Below, one piece after another: positions 17,514-25,929 of a stretch of 30,497 bases of DNA; position 1 is the stretch's first letter; each line of letters begins with the position of its first letter. Made by a program: the position numbers and the translations under genes. The notes beneath the pieces were generated by a model, which was not told the origin of the DNA, made no database searches, and saw only the letters and a list, made by a program, of their open reading frames with translations. The stretch comes from JALHMQ01 sp037441125 (GTDB lineage Bacteria; Pseudomonadota; Gammaproteobacteria; Burkholderiales; Burkholderiaceae_F): NCBI GenBank assembly GCA_037441125.1, contig JBBIST010000032.1, positions 1-30,497 of the forward strand, read 5' to 3'.

Positions 17514-18665
17514 ATGGCCAGCTTGACCCGGACCGAGTACGGCGCCGAGGCGCCGAGCGTCGCCGCGGCGGCGGTGCGCCCGCGGCGCGCACCGTGGATT
17601 GCGCTCGGCTTCGCCCTGTGGCTGATCGTGACCTGGCTCGTCGGCCTGCGCCAGGGGCTGCTGTTTGCGGTCGGCATCGGCTTCGGCGCGGCGCTGGCGG
17701 CCGTAAGTTTCGGCTTCACCACCGGCTGGCGTGCCTGGATCCGCGACCGAGATCCGACCGGCCTGCTGGCGCAGTTCCTGGCGATCGCGCTGGCGATGGT
17801 GGTCGGCATCCCGCTGATTGCCGGCGACGCCGCGCTCAGCGGCGCGATCGCGCCGCTGAGCGTGAGCCTCGTGCTCGGCGCCTTCGTCTTCGGTGCGGCG
17901 ATGCAGATCGCCGACGGCTGCGGCTCGGGCACGCTGTACAAGGCCGGGCTGGGCAACGTCTTCAGCCTCGCGGTCCTGCCCGGCTTCATTGCCGGCAGCT
18001 TCCTCGGCGCCGCGCATCTGCATGCCTGGCTCGCGCTGGGCAGCCTGGATCCGGTGTCGCTGCCGCAGTCGCTCGGCGTCGGCGCCGCACTGGCGCTGCA
18101 GCTTGCCGTCCTCGCCGCGCTTGCCGCCTGGCTGTGGCGGCGCCGGCGCGCCACCGACACGCGCTGGAAGGGGCGCGGCGTCTACCTGGCGGCGATCTGG
18201 CTGGCGGTGTTCGCGCTGCTCAACCTGGTGATCGCCGGCCAGCCCTGGGGCATCGTCTACGGGCTGGGCCTTTGGGGGGCGAAGATCGCCACCTGGCTCG
18301 GCGCCGATCTCGCCGCCAACGCCTTCTGGGGCCGGCCGTTGCAGCAGGAGCAAATTGCCGCCTCGCTGCTCACCGATGTCACCTCGGTCACCAATCTCGG
18401 GCTGCTGTTCGGCGCCTTCGTCGCCGCGCGCTGGCGCGGCTCCGACTGCCCGCCGGTGCAGGCGAGCGGCCGACAGTGGCTCGCCGGCATCATCTGCGGC
18501 CTGCTGCTCGGCTACAGCGCGCGGCTGGCGTTCGGCTGCAACGTCGGCGCCTACTTCGCCGGCATCTCGACCGGCAGCCTGCACGGCTGGGTCTGGTTCG
18601 CGGCGGCCTTCGCCGGCTCGCTGGCCGGCGTGCGCCTGCGCGCCGCACTCGGCTTCAAGTCATGA
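17514..18665 (+). CDS. YeeE/YedE (TsuA-type) thiosulfate or sulfur-compound transporter
   Basis: The product is 383 residues with about nine membrane helices. The family's inverted repeats carry the hallmark cysteine motifs: ADGCGSGTLYKAG (C136) and AFGCNVGAYFAGISTGSLHGW (C342). A further C328 lies in a membrane segment. In TsuA such cysteines line the path through which thiosulfate passes. The ATG is 22 bp after the rhodanese gene, and the stop overlaps the start of a small membrane protein gene (ATGA). E. coli and Spirochaeta systems pair the transporter with a TusA-like protein; here the partner is an exported rhodanese. Family is firm, substrate inferred. Confidence 0.92.
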   Translation: MASLTRTEYGAEAPSVAAAAVRPRRAPWIALGFALWLIVTWLVGLRQGLLFAVGIGFGAALAAVSFGFTTGWRAWIRDRDPTGLLAQFLAIALAMVVGIPLIAGDAALSGAIAPLSVSLVLGAFVFGAAMQIADGCGSGTLYKAGLGNVFSLAVLPGFIAGSFLGAAHLHAWLALGSLDPVSLPQSLGVGAALALQLAVLAALAAWLWRRRRATDTRWKGRGVYLAAIWLAVFALLNLVIAGQPWGIVYGLGLWGAKIATWLGADLAANAFWGRPLQQEQIAASLLTDVTSVTNLGLLFGAFVAARWRGSDCPPVQASGRQWLAGIICGLLLGYSARLAFGCNVGAYFAGISTGSLHGWVWFAAAFAGSLAGVRLRAALGFKS

Positions 18666-18829
18666 AGCGCATCCGCTTTGCGCTCGCCCTCTGGTTCGCG
18701 CTCACGGCGCTGGTCGCGATCGACTGGCAACTGGCGCGCCCGCACAACCGCTTCGACGAGCCGCCGCCGTGGGCGCTGCGCCAGCCTGCGCTGGCGAGCG
18801 GCGCCCACTGCGCAGCGCCGCTCAGGTAG
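18662..18829 (+). CDS. Small single-pass membrane protein coupled to the YeeE-type transporter
   Basis: The product is 55 residues. The ATG (18662-18664) overlaps the transporter's TGA (18663-18665) in an ATGA junction, the arrangement of translational coupling, which is the main reason to call it a gene. It has one membrane helix (about 5-20, RFALALWFALTALVAI), then a short polar tail with DWQLARPHNRFDEPPPW. I do not recognise a family. It might be an accessory or stabilising subunit of the transporter. It ends 9 bp from the convergent phospholipase gene. Confidence 0.6.
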   Translation: MKRIRFALALWFALTALVAIDWQLARPHNRFDEPPPWALRQPALASGAHCAAPLR

Positions 18830-18838
18830 GCGCGCGCG

Positions 18839-19759
18839 TCACAGCGCATCGGCAAGCGAGACGCCGACGCCGATCGTGCTCTGGCGCACGTTGTAGTCGA
18901 TCAGGCTTTCGCCGTAGCCGCTGAACGCCTGCACCAGGCCGCGCACGCGGCGCGCCAGCGGAAAACTCCACTGCCCCTGCAGCGCGCCCTTGCCGCTGCC
19001 CGGATGCAAGCGTGCGCCGAGCGCGAACCGATGCGCGCCCGCGGCCCAGACCACGGTCAGATCGCCGTGGCCGAGGTAGCGCGTGATGTCCGGGTTGTCG
19101 TCGGTGCCCGCGTCTTCGCCGACGCGCAGCCACGGCCGCACAATGATGCCGACCGCGCCGCGCTCGAAGCCGAGCTGCACGAGCACGCGGTTCCAACTGC
19201 GCGACAGCGGTTCGGCGCGGCCATTGGACTGGTGATTGACGCCGACCGCGGCCAGCCGCCAGCGCCAGCCGAGAACCTCGCGATCGGGATGGGTCGCGAC
19301 GAACACTTCGGGTTCGTAGTTGGTCTCGCGGAAGGGGCGCGACTCGCCGACGTCGTAGACCTGCCAGTGGCTCTGCTGCGTGTAGGCGGCCCAGATCGCC
19401 AGCGGCATGCCGGCGCGACGCTCGAAATCGGCGAGCTTCACCTTGAAGCTCAACTGGAACTTCGCCTCGGTGTCCTGAATCGCCAGCGGCGCCGGCAGCG
19501 GCGGCTTCGCCGGCGAGGCCGGCAGCCGATTCTCGCCATCGCTGTGGCGCGCGAGCAGCAGGTAGGTCGGCTGATGCGGCCGCAGGTCGAAGCGGCGATC
19601 CTCGGGCGCGATGCCCAGTCCCCAACGCTCGGCAAACATCCCGAGCCTCGGATCGGAACCCGCTCCTTCGACGGTCGAGGCGCGCTCGGCTGCCGGCGTC
19701 GCCGCGGGCAGAGCCAGCCACGCAAGAGCCACCACGATCGAAGCGCACGTGATCTTCAT
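18839..19759 (-). CDS. pldA: Outer-membrane phospholipase A (PldA/OMPLA family)
   Basis: OMPLA is a dimeric, calcium-dependent beta-barrel that hydrolyses misplaced phospholipids in the outer leaflet. The product is 306 residues from the ATG at 19757-19759, with a signal peptide of about 24 residues (cleavage near TPAAERA). The catalytic residues are H176 and S178 in NHQSNGR and N190 in SRSWNRVL, the same triad spacing as E. coli H142, S144 and N156. The frame stays open upstream to 19936, but the signal peptide fixes the start. It stands alone between two convergent or divergent neighbours. The barrel C-terminus STIGVGVSLADAL is short. Confidence 0.93.
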   Translation of the reverse strand: MKITCASIVVALAWLALPAATPAAERASTVEGAGSDPRLGMFAERWGLGIAPEDRRFDLRPHQPTYLLLARHSDGENRLPASPAKPPLPAPLAIQDTEAKFQLSFKVKLADFERRAGMPLAIWAAYTQQSHWQVYDVGESRPFRETNYEPEVFVATHPDREVLGWRWRLAAVGVNHQSNGRAEPLSRSWNRVLVQLGFERGAVGIIVRPWLRVGEDAGTDDNPDITRYLGHGDLTVVWAAGAHRFALGARLHPGSGKGALQGQWSFPLARRVRGLVQAFSGYGESLIDYNVRQSTIGVGVSLADAL

Positions 19760-20013
19760 CACCGACAAAAACGCATGTGGCAACGCAGCGCCTGCAACAA
19801 CTCCAAGCGGCGACCTCACCGCACGCTCGCCCCGGGCGGCGAGACGCGGCAGGGCTAGAACAACGCGCCGCCGCTCGTGCTGCGGCGCAAAGGCGCGACC
19901 CGGCGCCGCAATCCACCGTTGCTTCGAGCACACCATGCCGCAGCAGCGCTGTCACATCATGCACCGTCGCGCACCGCGTTCATGCAGCGGCAAGCTCAGG
20001 AGGGGGATCAACG

Positions 20014-21282
20014 ATGCATTCGCGTACTTGCAGGATCGCCATTGCCGCCGCGGTCGCCGCGGCGTTCGCGCCGGCCGCGCTCGCCACCAACGGCTACTTC
20101 TCGCACGGCTACGGCATCAAGGCCAAAGGCATGGCGGGGGCGGCGATCGCGATGCCGCAGGACTCGATCGCCGCCGCCTCCAATCCGGCCGGGATGCTGC
20201 GCGTCGGCAATCGCGCCGACGTCGGCGTCGACTGGTTCAACCCGACTCGCGGCGCCGAAGTCGTCGGCAGCGCGGCGCCGATCAATCGCAGCTACGACGG
20301 CAACGCCACCAGCGACTTCCTGATTCCCGAGTTCGGCTACAACCGCCTGCTCAGTCCGACCCTGTCGCTGGGCGTCTCGGTCTATGGCAACGGCGGCATG
20401 AACACCGACTACACGACCGCCTTCCCGCTGTTCGGCACAAGCCGCGCCGGCGTCAACCTCGAGCAGGCGTTCATCGCCCCGACCGTGGCCTGGCAGCCGG
20501 CGCCCGGCCACGTGGTCGGCGCCTCGCTCAACCTCGCCTACCAGCGCTTCAAGGCGACCGGTCTGGAGAACTTCACGGCGCCGGTGGGATCGCCGCAGCA
20601 GTTCTCCGCCTTCCCCGGCCACGTCACGAACAAGGGCCACGACTCGTCCTACGGCTGGAGCGTTCGCGTCGGCTGGATCGGCCAGTTGCTGCCGGCCTGC
20701 GATGTCGGCGCCACCTACCAGACCAAGAGCTCGATGAGCGAGTTCGACAAGTACAAGGGGCTGTTCGCCGAACAGGGCGGGTTCGACATCCCGGCCAACT
20801 ACGGCGCCGGCATCGCCTGCCGGATGCAGCCGGTGACGGTCGCCTTCGATGTCGTTCGCATTGAATACTCGGGCGTGCGCTCGGTCGCCAATCCCTTGCT
20901 GCCGAACCTGTTCCAGGCGAGGCTCGGCGACGACGGCGGCGCCGGCTTTGGCTGGCGCGACGTCACCGCCTACAAGCTCGGTGTTCAGTGGCAGGTCACG
21001 CCCGACGTTGCGCTGCGCGCCGGCTTCAACTACGGCGAGCAGCCGATACCGGCCAGCGAAACGCTGTTCAACGTGCTCGCGCCGGGCGTGGTCGAGGAGC
21101 ACTACACGGTCGGCGGCACCTTTCACGTCGGCGGCAACGTCGAGCTGAGCTTCGCCTACATGTACGCGCCGACGGTCACCGTGGCCGGCGTCAATTCGAT
21201 TCCGGCCATGTTCGGCGGCGGCAACGCCAACTTGCATCTGAAGATGCAGTCGCTTGGAGTCGCGGTCGGCTGGCGCTTCTGA
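20014..21282 (+). CDS. FadL/OmpP1/TodX-type outer-membrane hydrophobic-compound porin
   Basis: FadL-type proteins take long-chain fatty acids or aromatic hydrocarbons across the outer membrane. The product is 422 residues. The signal peptide ends near PAALA-TNGYFSHGYG, and the mature N-terminus TNGYFSHGYGIKAKGMAG followed by AASNPAGM is the family hallmark (N-terminal hatch). Later segments alternate as barrel strands and the C-terminus ends in a typical final strand with a terminal Phe (VAVGWRF). AGGAGG upstream of the ATG supports the start. It is divergent from pldA across 254 bp with no clear promoter. The ligand is unknown. Confidence 0.93.
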   Translation: MHSRTCRIAIAAAVAAAFAPAALATNGYFSHGYGIKAKGMAGAAIAMPQDSIAAASNPAGMLRVGNRADVGVDWFNPTRGAEVVGSAAPINRSYDGNATSDFLIPEFGYNRLLSPTLSLGVSVYGNGGMNTDYTTAFPLFGTSRAGVNLEQAFIAPTVAWQPAPGHVVGASLNLAYQRFKATGLENFTAPVGSPQQFSAFPGHVTNKGHDSSYGWSVRVGWIGQLLPACDVGATYQTKSSMSEFDKYKGLFAEQGGFDIPANYGAGIACRMQPVTVAFDVVRIEYSGVRSVANPLLPNLFQARLGDDGGAGFGWRDVTAYKLGVQWQVTPDVALRAGFNYGEQPIPASETLFNVLAPGVVEEHYTVGGTFHVGGNVELSFAYMYAPTVTVAGVNSIPAMFGGGNANLHLKMQSLGVAVGWRF

Positions 21283-21324
21283 GTCCCACCCCGGCCGTCG
21301 ACCGGCTCACAACGCGACACAAGC

Positions 21325-21362
21325 AAAACGGGCCTGGATCCCCTCGGCGGGGATCCAGGCCC
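21325..21362 (-). terminator. Strong terminator between the convergent porin and small-peptide genes
   Basis: A perfect 14-bp stem (21330-21343 with 21349-21362) with a 5-nt loop (TCGGC). On the minus strand it is followed by GTTTTGCTTG, so it best serves the small gene ending at 21380. It could also stop transcripts from the porin gene ending at 21282, though there is no T-tract on that side. Confidence 0.75.
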
Positions 21363-21379
21363 GGCCATTGGCGAGGCGC

Positions 21380-21541
21380 TTAGCAGCCGCCCTTGGCTTT
21401 CTTCTTCTCGTCCTTCTTGACCTCGGCCTTCGCCTCCTCCTTCTTCTCTTCCTTCTTCGCGTAGGAAGCGAGGGCGGGGCCGGAAACGGCCAAAAGCACG
21501 CCAAGAGCGGCGGCGATAGCGGCGGCGGCAAGCTTGATCAT
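21380..21541 (-). CDS. Tiny exported Lys/Glu-rich protein ending in Gly-Gly-Cys
   Basis: The product is 53 residues from the ATG at 21539-21541, with GGAG 8 nt upstream. A clear signal peptide (about 1-25, MIKLAAAAIAAALGVLLAVS, cleavage near ALA-SYAKK) leaves a mature chain of about 28 residues. That chain is almost all Lys, Glu and Ala and ends AKGGC with the only cysteine as the last residue. A strong terminator follows the stop. It lies 158 bp downstream of the triple-rhodanese gene on the same strand. Similar Lys-rich small exported proteins occur in Betaproteobacteria, but I know no function for them. A frame open to 21589 adds only a non-signal leader. Confidence 0.7.
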   Translation of the reverse strand: MIKLAAAAIAAALGVLLAVSGPALASYAKKEEKKEEAKAEVKKDEKKKAKGGC

Positions 21542-21699
21542 GGAGTCACTCCGAAGTAGTTGAGGGCATCGCGCTGGCTGCTCCGGCAACCGGTCGCAGA
21601 CAGGGGCGCGCAGCGTACAACGATTCGCGCGCCCCGGGTCATGGCGACTCTAACGGCCTTGCGCGTCGGCCGGTGCACGTCGCGCTCCGACCCCGCCGG

Positions 21700-23112
21700 T
21701 CAGTTCGGCGTCAGCTTGAAGCTGCCGTCCCGGCCGATCTCGATGACTGCGTTGAGCCAGCTCACATTGGTGAAGCCGGCGGCGAGCAACCGGTGGTAGG
21801 CCATTTCGCAACGCACGCCGCTCACGCAGTGGGTGACGATGCGCTTGTTCCTCGGCAGCTCGTTCATGCGCGTGGCCAGCTCATCCTCGGGGATCAGCAC
21901 CGCGCCCTTGATCATGCCGGCGTTGGCCTCGTCGCGATCGCGCACGTCGAGGATCAGGACATCGGCCGGGGTGTTCAGCGCCAGCCTGCTGAACTCCTCG
22001 GCCGGAATCGACCCCGGACGCGGCTTCGGCACGAACGTGATCTGGGTCGCCGCCGAGGCACCGGGCTCGAGCGCCAGACCGGCCGCCTGCCAGCCGGCCA
22101 GACCTTGATCGAGGACCAGCACGTTCCTCTGGCCGGCCGCCACCAGCGCGCGTGCCACCGTGACCGCCTCCTCGCCGCCGCGACCGTCATAGACGACGAT
22201 CGGCGCGCGCAGCCGCGGCGCCGGCAGCGCCTCGGGCCGCACCGCGGTGCGCACCGCATCGGCCGGCAGCGACACCGCGCCCCTGATGTGGCCGGTGCGC
22301 GCCTCGGCGGCCGAGCGGGCGTCGATCATGACGTGCGGGATGTCGCGGTCGACGTAGGCTTCCTTGAGGAACTGCGGCGTGGTGACCGCGAAGCTGCGCG
22401 TCTGCCATTCAGGCAGACCTTCGCGATAGACGCGCAGGTTGGTGTAGCCGAGCGCCTGCGCCCGGCGCAGCGAGTTCGGGCTAAGCGTGCAGGTGACGCC
22501 GCCGCAATAGAAGATCACCAGTTGCGACTTGTCCTTCGGCAGGCGATCGATGAACTTGTCGAAGCCGATGAACGGCAGGTGAATCGCGGTCGGGATGTGC
22601 CCTTCCTGGAAGCGCGTCAGCGGCCGCGAGTCGATCAGCGTGTAGCGCCCCTTCTCCGGCCCCTGCGCCACGAGCTGGGCGACCAGCTCGTAATTGGCGA
22701 CATGCTCGGGGGCCAGCTTGACCGGCCCCTTGACCGTCACCTCGGTGGCGAATTTGACGCCGTCGCGCTCGACGAACGCGACCATCACCTCGTGCCGGCG
22801 CTTGATCTGGCGCAGCGCCTCGGCCGGCTTGGTCTCGCCCGCTTCGACCACCTTGACCGTCTTCGGATCAAAACGCAGGAGCTCGGGGCCGGCGCCGATG
22901 TCGATCTGCATCGACGTCGACCGGAAGGCGACGCTGTCAAAGAAGCCGCCGATGCGACCGGCAGCCGGTTTGTGGCAGTTGGCGCAGAACGCCGGCTGCG
23001 ACGGACGCGCCGCCGGTTGCGCCGCGGTCGCCGCAGGCGCCTGCGCGCCGGCGGCAGCAGCGGCACCAAACGCCAGCAGTCCGCCGACCCAGCCAATCCA
23101 TCTCTTAGTCAT
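21700..23112 (-). CDS. Exported triple-rhodanese protein with an N-terminal CxxCH haem motif
   Basis: The product is 470 residues with a signal peptide (about 1-23). A haem c-binding motif CANCH is at 43-47, then about 100 residues of unassigned sequence. Three rhodanese domains follow. Domain 1 (about 135-240) has C203 in FYCGGVTC. Domain 2 (about 245-350) has VVYDGRGG at the catalytic position and no cysteine. Domain 3 (about 365-470) has C429 in THCVSGVRC. Both active domains have a second cysteine close by (C208, C434). It is 51 bp downstream of the ferredoxin subunit gene and in the same direction, so it is probably the third member of that operon and may carry sulfane sulfur to or from the molybdoenzyme, as Sud does for polysulfide reductase. 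Confidence 0.88.
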   Translation of the reverse strand: MTKRWIGWVGGLLAFGAAAAAGAQAPAATAAQPAARPSQPAFCANCHKPAAGRIGGFFDSVAFRSTSMQIDIGAGPELLRFDPKTVKVVEAGETKPAEALRQIKRRHEVMVAFVERDGVKFATEVTVKGPVKLAPEHVANYELVAQLVAQGPEKGRYTLIDSRPLTRFQEGHIPTAIHLPFIGFDKFIDRLPKDKSQLVIFYCGGVTCTLSPNSLRRAQALGYTNLRVYREGLPEWQTRSFAVTTPQFLKEAYVDRDIPHVMIDARSAAEARTGHIRGAVSLPADAVRTAVRPEALPAPRLRAPIVVYDGRGGEEAVTVARALVAAGQRNVLVLDQGLAGWQAAGLALEPGASAATQITFVPKPRPGSIPAEEFSRLALNTPADVLILDVRDRDEANAGMIKGAVLIPEDELATRMNELPRNKRIVTHCVSGVRCEMAYHRLLAAGFTNVSWLNAVIEIGRDGSFKLTPN

Positions 23113-23163
23113 GGTGCTCTCTTGCCTCGAGGTTGATGGGCGCGAACGTCGCGCCCGCCGTTA

Positions 23164-23718
23164 CTAGGTCAGGTAGAAGATGCGCGGCTTGGTGCCGAAG
23201 CCGGCGCCCAGCGGTGCCGCCTTGCGCCCCTTCAGCATCGTGCTGGCCGGGCTCGCCGGGTCATCCAGGTCGCCGAAGGCGATCGCCTTGGTCGGGCAGA
23301 CCGAGGCGCAGGCCGGCGTCAGGCCCTGCGCCAGCCGGTGGGCGCAGAAGTCGCACTTGTCGGCCACACCGCGCCGGCGCGGATTCATGAAGCGCGCGTC
23401 GTAGGGGCAGGCCTCGACGCACAGCTTGCAGCGGATGCAGCGGGCGGCGTTGATCTGCACCGTCTTGCCCAGGTGCGGCAACTGGCTGACGTGGCTGGCG
23501 CCGGTCGGGCACACCGGCACGCAGGGCGGCTCGTCGCAGTGATTGCAGCGCTGCGAGTAGAACGTGAGCGCCAGGCGCGGGAAGCGGCCGCTGGTCTCGG
23601 TCGTCACGCGGCAGCGGCGCTCGCCGGGCGGCACGTCGTTTTCGATGTTGCAGGCGACGACGCAGCCCTCGCAGCCGATGCACTGGCGGGTGTCGATCAC
23701 CATCCCAAGACGGCTCAT
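23164..23718 (-). CDS. Four-cluster ferredoxin subunit of a molybdopterin oxidoreductase (PhsB/PsrB/TtrB-like)
   Basis: This is the electron-transfer subunit of a complex iron-sulfur molybdoenzyme. The product is 184 residues with 16 ligand cysteines in four groups: CIGCEGCVVAC (13-23), CNHCDEPPCVPVC, CIRCKLCVEAC, and CDFC with CASVC. This is the DmsB/PsrB-type fold with four [4Fe-4S] clusters. It has no signal peptide of its own and would be exported together with the catalytic subunit. It starts 9 bp after the catalytic subunit gene and has a G-rich ribosome binding site. No NrfD/PsrC-type membrane anchor gene lies nearby. Confidence 0.93.
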   Translation of the reverse strand: MSRLGMVIDTRQCIGCEGCVVACNIENDVPPGERRCRVTTETSGRFPRLALTFYSQRCNHCDEPPCVPVCPTGASHVSQLPHLGKTVQINAARCIRCKLCVEACPYDARFMNPRRRGVADKCDFCAHRLAQGLTPACASVCPTKAIAFGDLDDPASPASTMLKGRKAAPLGAGFGTKPRIFYLT

Positions 23719-23727
23719 CGACGCCCC

Positions 23728-25929
23728 CTAGATCCAGTTGCGGACGACCCGGTGGATCGTCACGAAGTTGGTGTGGATGCTGGTGCCGCCCATCAGCGGG
23801 TCGATCTTCACGCGCGTGCTCAGTTGCGCCGTGCTCGCTCCCTTGCGGTACGCGGACCGCCAGGCCTTCGAGGTCGAACCGAAGCCGTGCACCATGTAGA
23901 CGCACTCGGGCCGGATGCGCTCGGTGGCGAACACCGCCACCGGGTCGCTGACCACGCCGTCCTGATTGCGCAGCCGCACCTTCTGGCCGCTGATCAGACC
24001 GAGCTTGCCCGCCTCGTCGGCGTTGATCCACACCGTGTTGACCGGCATCAGCTCGGCCAGGTGCGGGCTGCCGACGGTCTGGCTGAAGGTGTGCTGGGCG
24101 GCGCGGCCGGTGATCAGCCGGTAGGCGCCCGGCGGCGCCTCCTCCGGCCGCGTGTAGCGCGGCACCGGATCGAAGCCGGCGTCAGCCAGTTGCTGCGACC
24201 AGAACTCGACCTTGCCGCTCGGCGTCCAGAACTCGAGCTTCGCGCCTTCCTCGACCGTCATCTTCGGCCGGTCGATCGTGACCACGCCGTCGCGCCGCAA
24301 CTGCTGCCACGACAGACCGCGTGCTTCGACGATCTTGCGCAGGTAGTCTTCGATCGAGGTCCACGGGTAGTAGGCCGCCAGCCCGAGGCGCCGCGCCAGT
24401 TCGCGCCCGATCCACCAGCCTTCCTTCTGATCGTGCGGCGGCGCCACCACCGGCTGCCGCAGCGAGATGAAGGGCACGCGCTGATAGCTGTCGTTGATGC
24501 TGTCCCAGCGCTCCAGGTAGGTCGCCGCCGGCAGCACGACGTCGGCGTAGCAGGCGATCTCGCTCGGCACCGTGTCCACCACCACCAGCAAGTCGAGCGC
24601 GTCGATCGCGGCGAGCGTGCGCGCGCGGTCCGGCATCGCCTGCAGCAAGTTGGCCCCGTGCACCACCCAGGCCTTGACCGGATAGGGATGGCCTGTGATC
24701 GTCGCCTCGCGCAGGCCGGTGGTCACCGTCAGATGCGCGAACGGCCAGCGCTTGCGGCCGTCGACCGCCGGGTTGTCGGCCTTGCCGCGCGCCGACTTCG
24801 GGTAGTCGGGCATGCCCGGGTACTTGTCGAGCCAGACGAAATCCGGCAGCACGAAGCCGCCCTTGCGGCCCCAGTTGCCCATCAGCGCGTTCAGCAGCGC
24901 CACCGCGCGGCCGCGCTGGGCGTCGTCGCCGTACCAGTTGGTGCGCCGTCCCGGGTGGATGATGGTCGCCGGGCGCGCGCGCGCCATCTCGCGCGCCGTG
25001 ATGCGGATCAGCTCGGCCGGCACGCCGCATTCGGCCGCCGCCCACTCCGGCGTGTTGGCGGCGATCGCCTGCGCAAAGCGGTCAAAGCCCGTGCCGTGCT
25101 CGGCGACGAAGGCGCGGTCGTGCAGCCCCTCGCGCACGATCACGTTCATCCAGGCGAGCAGCAGCGCCATGTCGGTGCCCGGCTTGACCGGCACCCAGTA
25201 CTTGGCCTTGCTCGCCGCCGGCGAGAAGCGCGGATCGACGGCGATGATCGTCGCGCCGTTGCGGATCGCGATGCCGAAGTCCTGGACCTGGGTGTTGTGC
25301 AGGTTCTCGCCCAGGTGGGTGCCGATCAGCACCAGGCAGCGGGTATTGGCGATGTCGACGTTTTCCGGCGTGCCGGGGTTGGTGCCGTAGGTCAGGTTGA
25401 AGCCGACGTCGCGCGGGCCGCGGCACTGGGCGAAGCTCGGCGCGGCGATGTTCGGCGTGCCGAAGGCGCGCAGCGTGTGATCGACGAAGTCGGCGCCGAT
25501 GCCGTGCTTGAACATCGCCACCGTCTCGGGGCCGTGGCGCGTCGCCGCCTGCTTCAGACGCTCCGCGACGAAGTCGAGCGCTTCGTCCCAGCTCGCGACC
25601 TTCCACTTCTCTTCGCCGCGCTTGCCGGTGCGGATCAGCGGCCGCTGCAGGCGATCATCGGCGTAGTGCGCGCCCACGCCGGCGGTGCCACGCGTGCACA
25701 GCAGGCCGCGCGCCGCCGGGTCGAGCGGATTGCCCTCGATCTTCCACAGCTTGCCGTCGCGCACCGTGGCGATCGCCCCGCAGCGCCAGAAGCACATGCC
25801 GCAGAAGGTCGGCACACGGCGAATGCCGGTCTCGGCCACCGGCGCCCGGGCGAGCGCAGCGGCCTCACGAGGCAGGGCAGCGGCGGCGGCGAAGGTCGCA
25901 GCCGAAATTTTCAGGAAACGCCGGCGCAT
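23728..25929 (-). CDS. TAT-exported molybdopterin oxidoreductase, catalytic subunit (PsrA/PhsA-like)
   Basis: A DMSO-reductase-family enzyme using bis-MGD. The product is 733 residues from the ATG at 25927-25929. The N-terminus MRRRFLKIS is a twin-arginine signal, and hydrophobic residues run to about 27. An N-terminal [4Fe-4S] site is formed by C43, C46, C50 and C78 (CGMCFWRCG ... LLCTRG). C169 in PSFAQCRGPRDVG is at the likely Mo-ligand position. PGRRTNWYGD and the C-terminal MoCo-binding domain (TGRAAQHTFSQTVGSPHL) are present. Size and partner genes fit thiosulfate, polysulfide or tetrathionate reductases or a reverse-acting oxidase; the substrate cannot be fixed. An ATG at 25965 is possible. 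Confidence 0.9.
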   Translation of the reverse strand: MRRRFLKISAATFAAAAALPREAAALARAPVAETGIRRVPTFCGMCFWRCGAIATVRDGKLWKIEGNPLDPAARGLLCTRGTAGVGAHYADDRLQRPLIRTGKRGEEKWKVASWDEALDFVAERLKQAATRHGPETVAMFKHGIGADFVDHTLRAFGTPNIAAPSFAQCRGPRDVGFNLTYGTNPGTPENVDIANTRCLVLIGTHLGENLHNTQVQDFGIAIRNGATIIAVDPRFSPAASKAKYWVPVKPGTDMALLLAWMNVIVREGLHDRAFVAEHGTGFDRFAQAIAANTPEWAAAECGVPAELIRITAREMARARPATIIHPGRRTNWYGDDAQRGRAVALLNALMGNWGRKGGFVLPDFVWLDKYPGMPDYPKSARGKADNPAVDGRKRWPFAHLTVTTGLREATITGHPYPVKAWVVHGANLLQAMPDRARTLAAIDALDLLVVVDTVPSEIACYADVVLPAATYLERWDSINDSYQRVPFISLRQPVVAPPHDQKEGWWIGRELARRLGLAAYYPWTSIEDYLRKIVEARGLSWQQLRRDGVVTIDRPKMTVEEGAKLEFWTPSGKVEFWSQQLADAGFDPVPRYTRPEEAPPGAYRLITGRAAQHTFSQTVGSPHLAELMPVNTVWINADEAGKLGLISGQKVRLRNQDGVVSDPVAVFATERIRPECVYMVHGFGSTSKAWRSAYRKGASTAQLSTRVKIDPLMGGTSIHTNFVTIHRVVRNWI

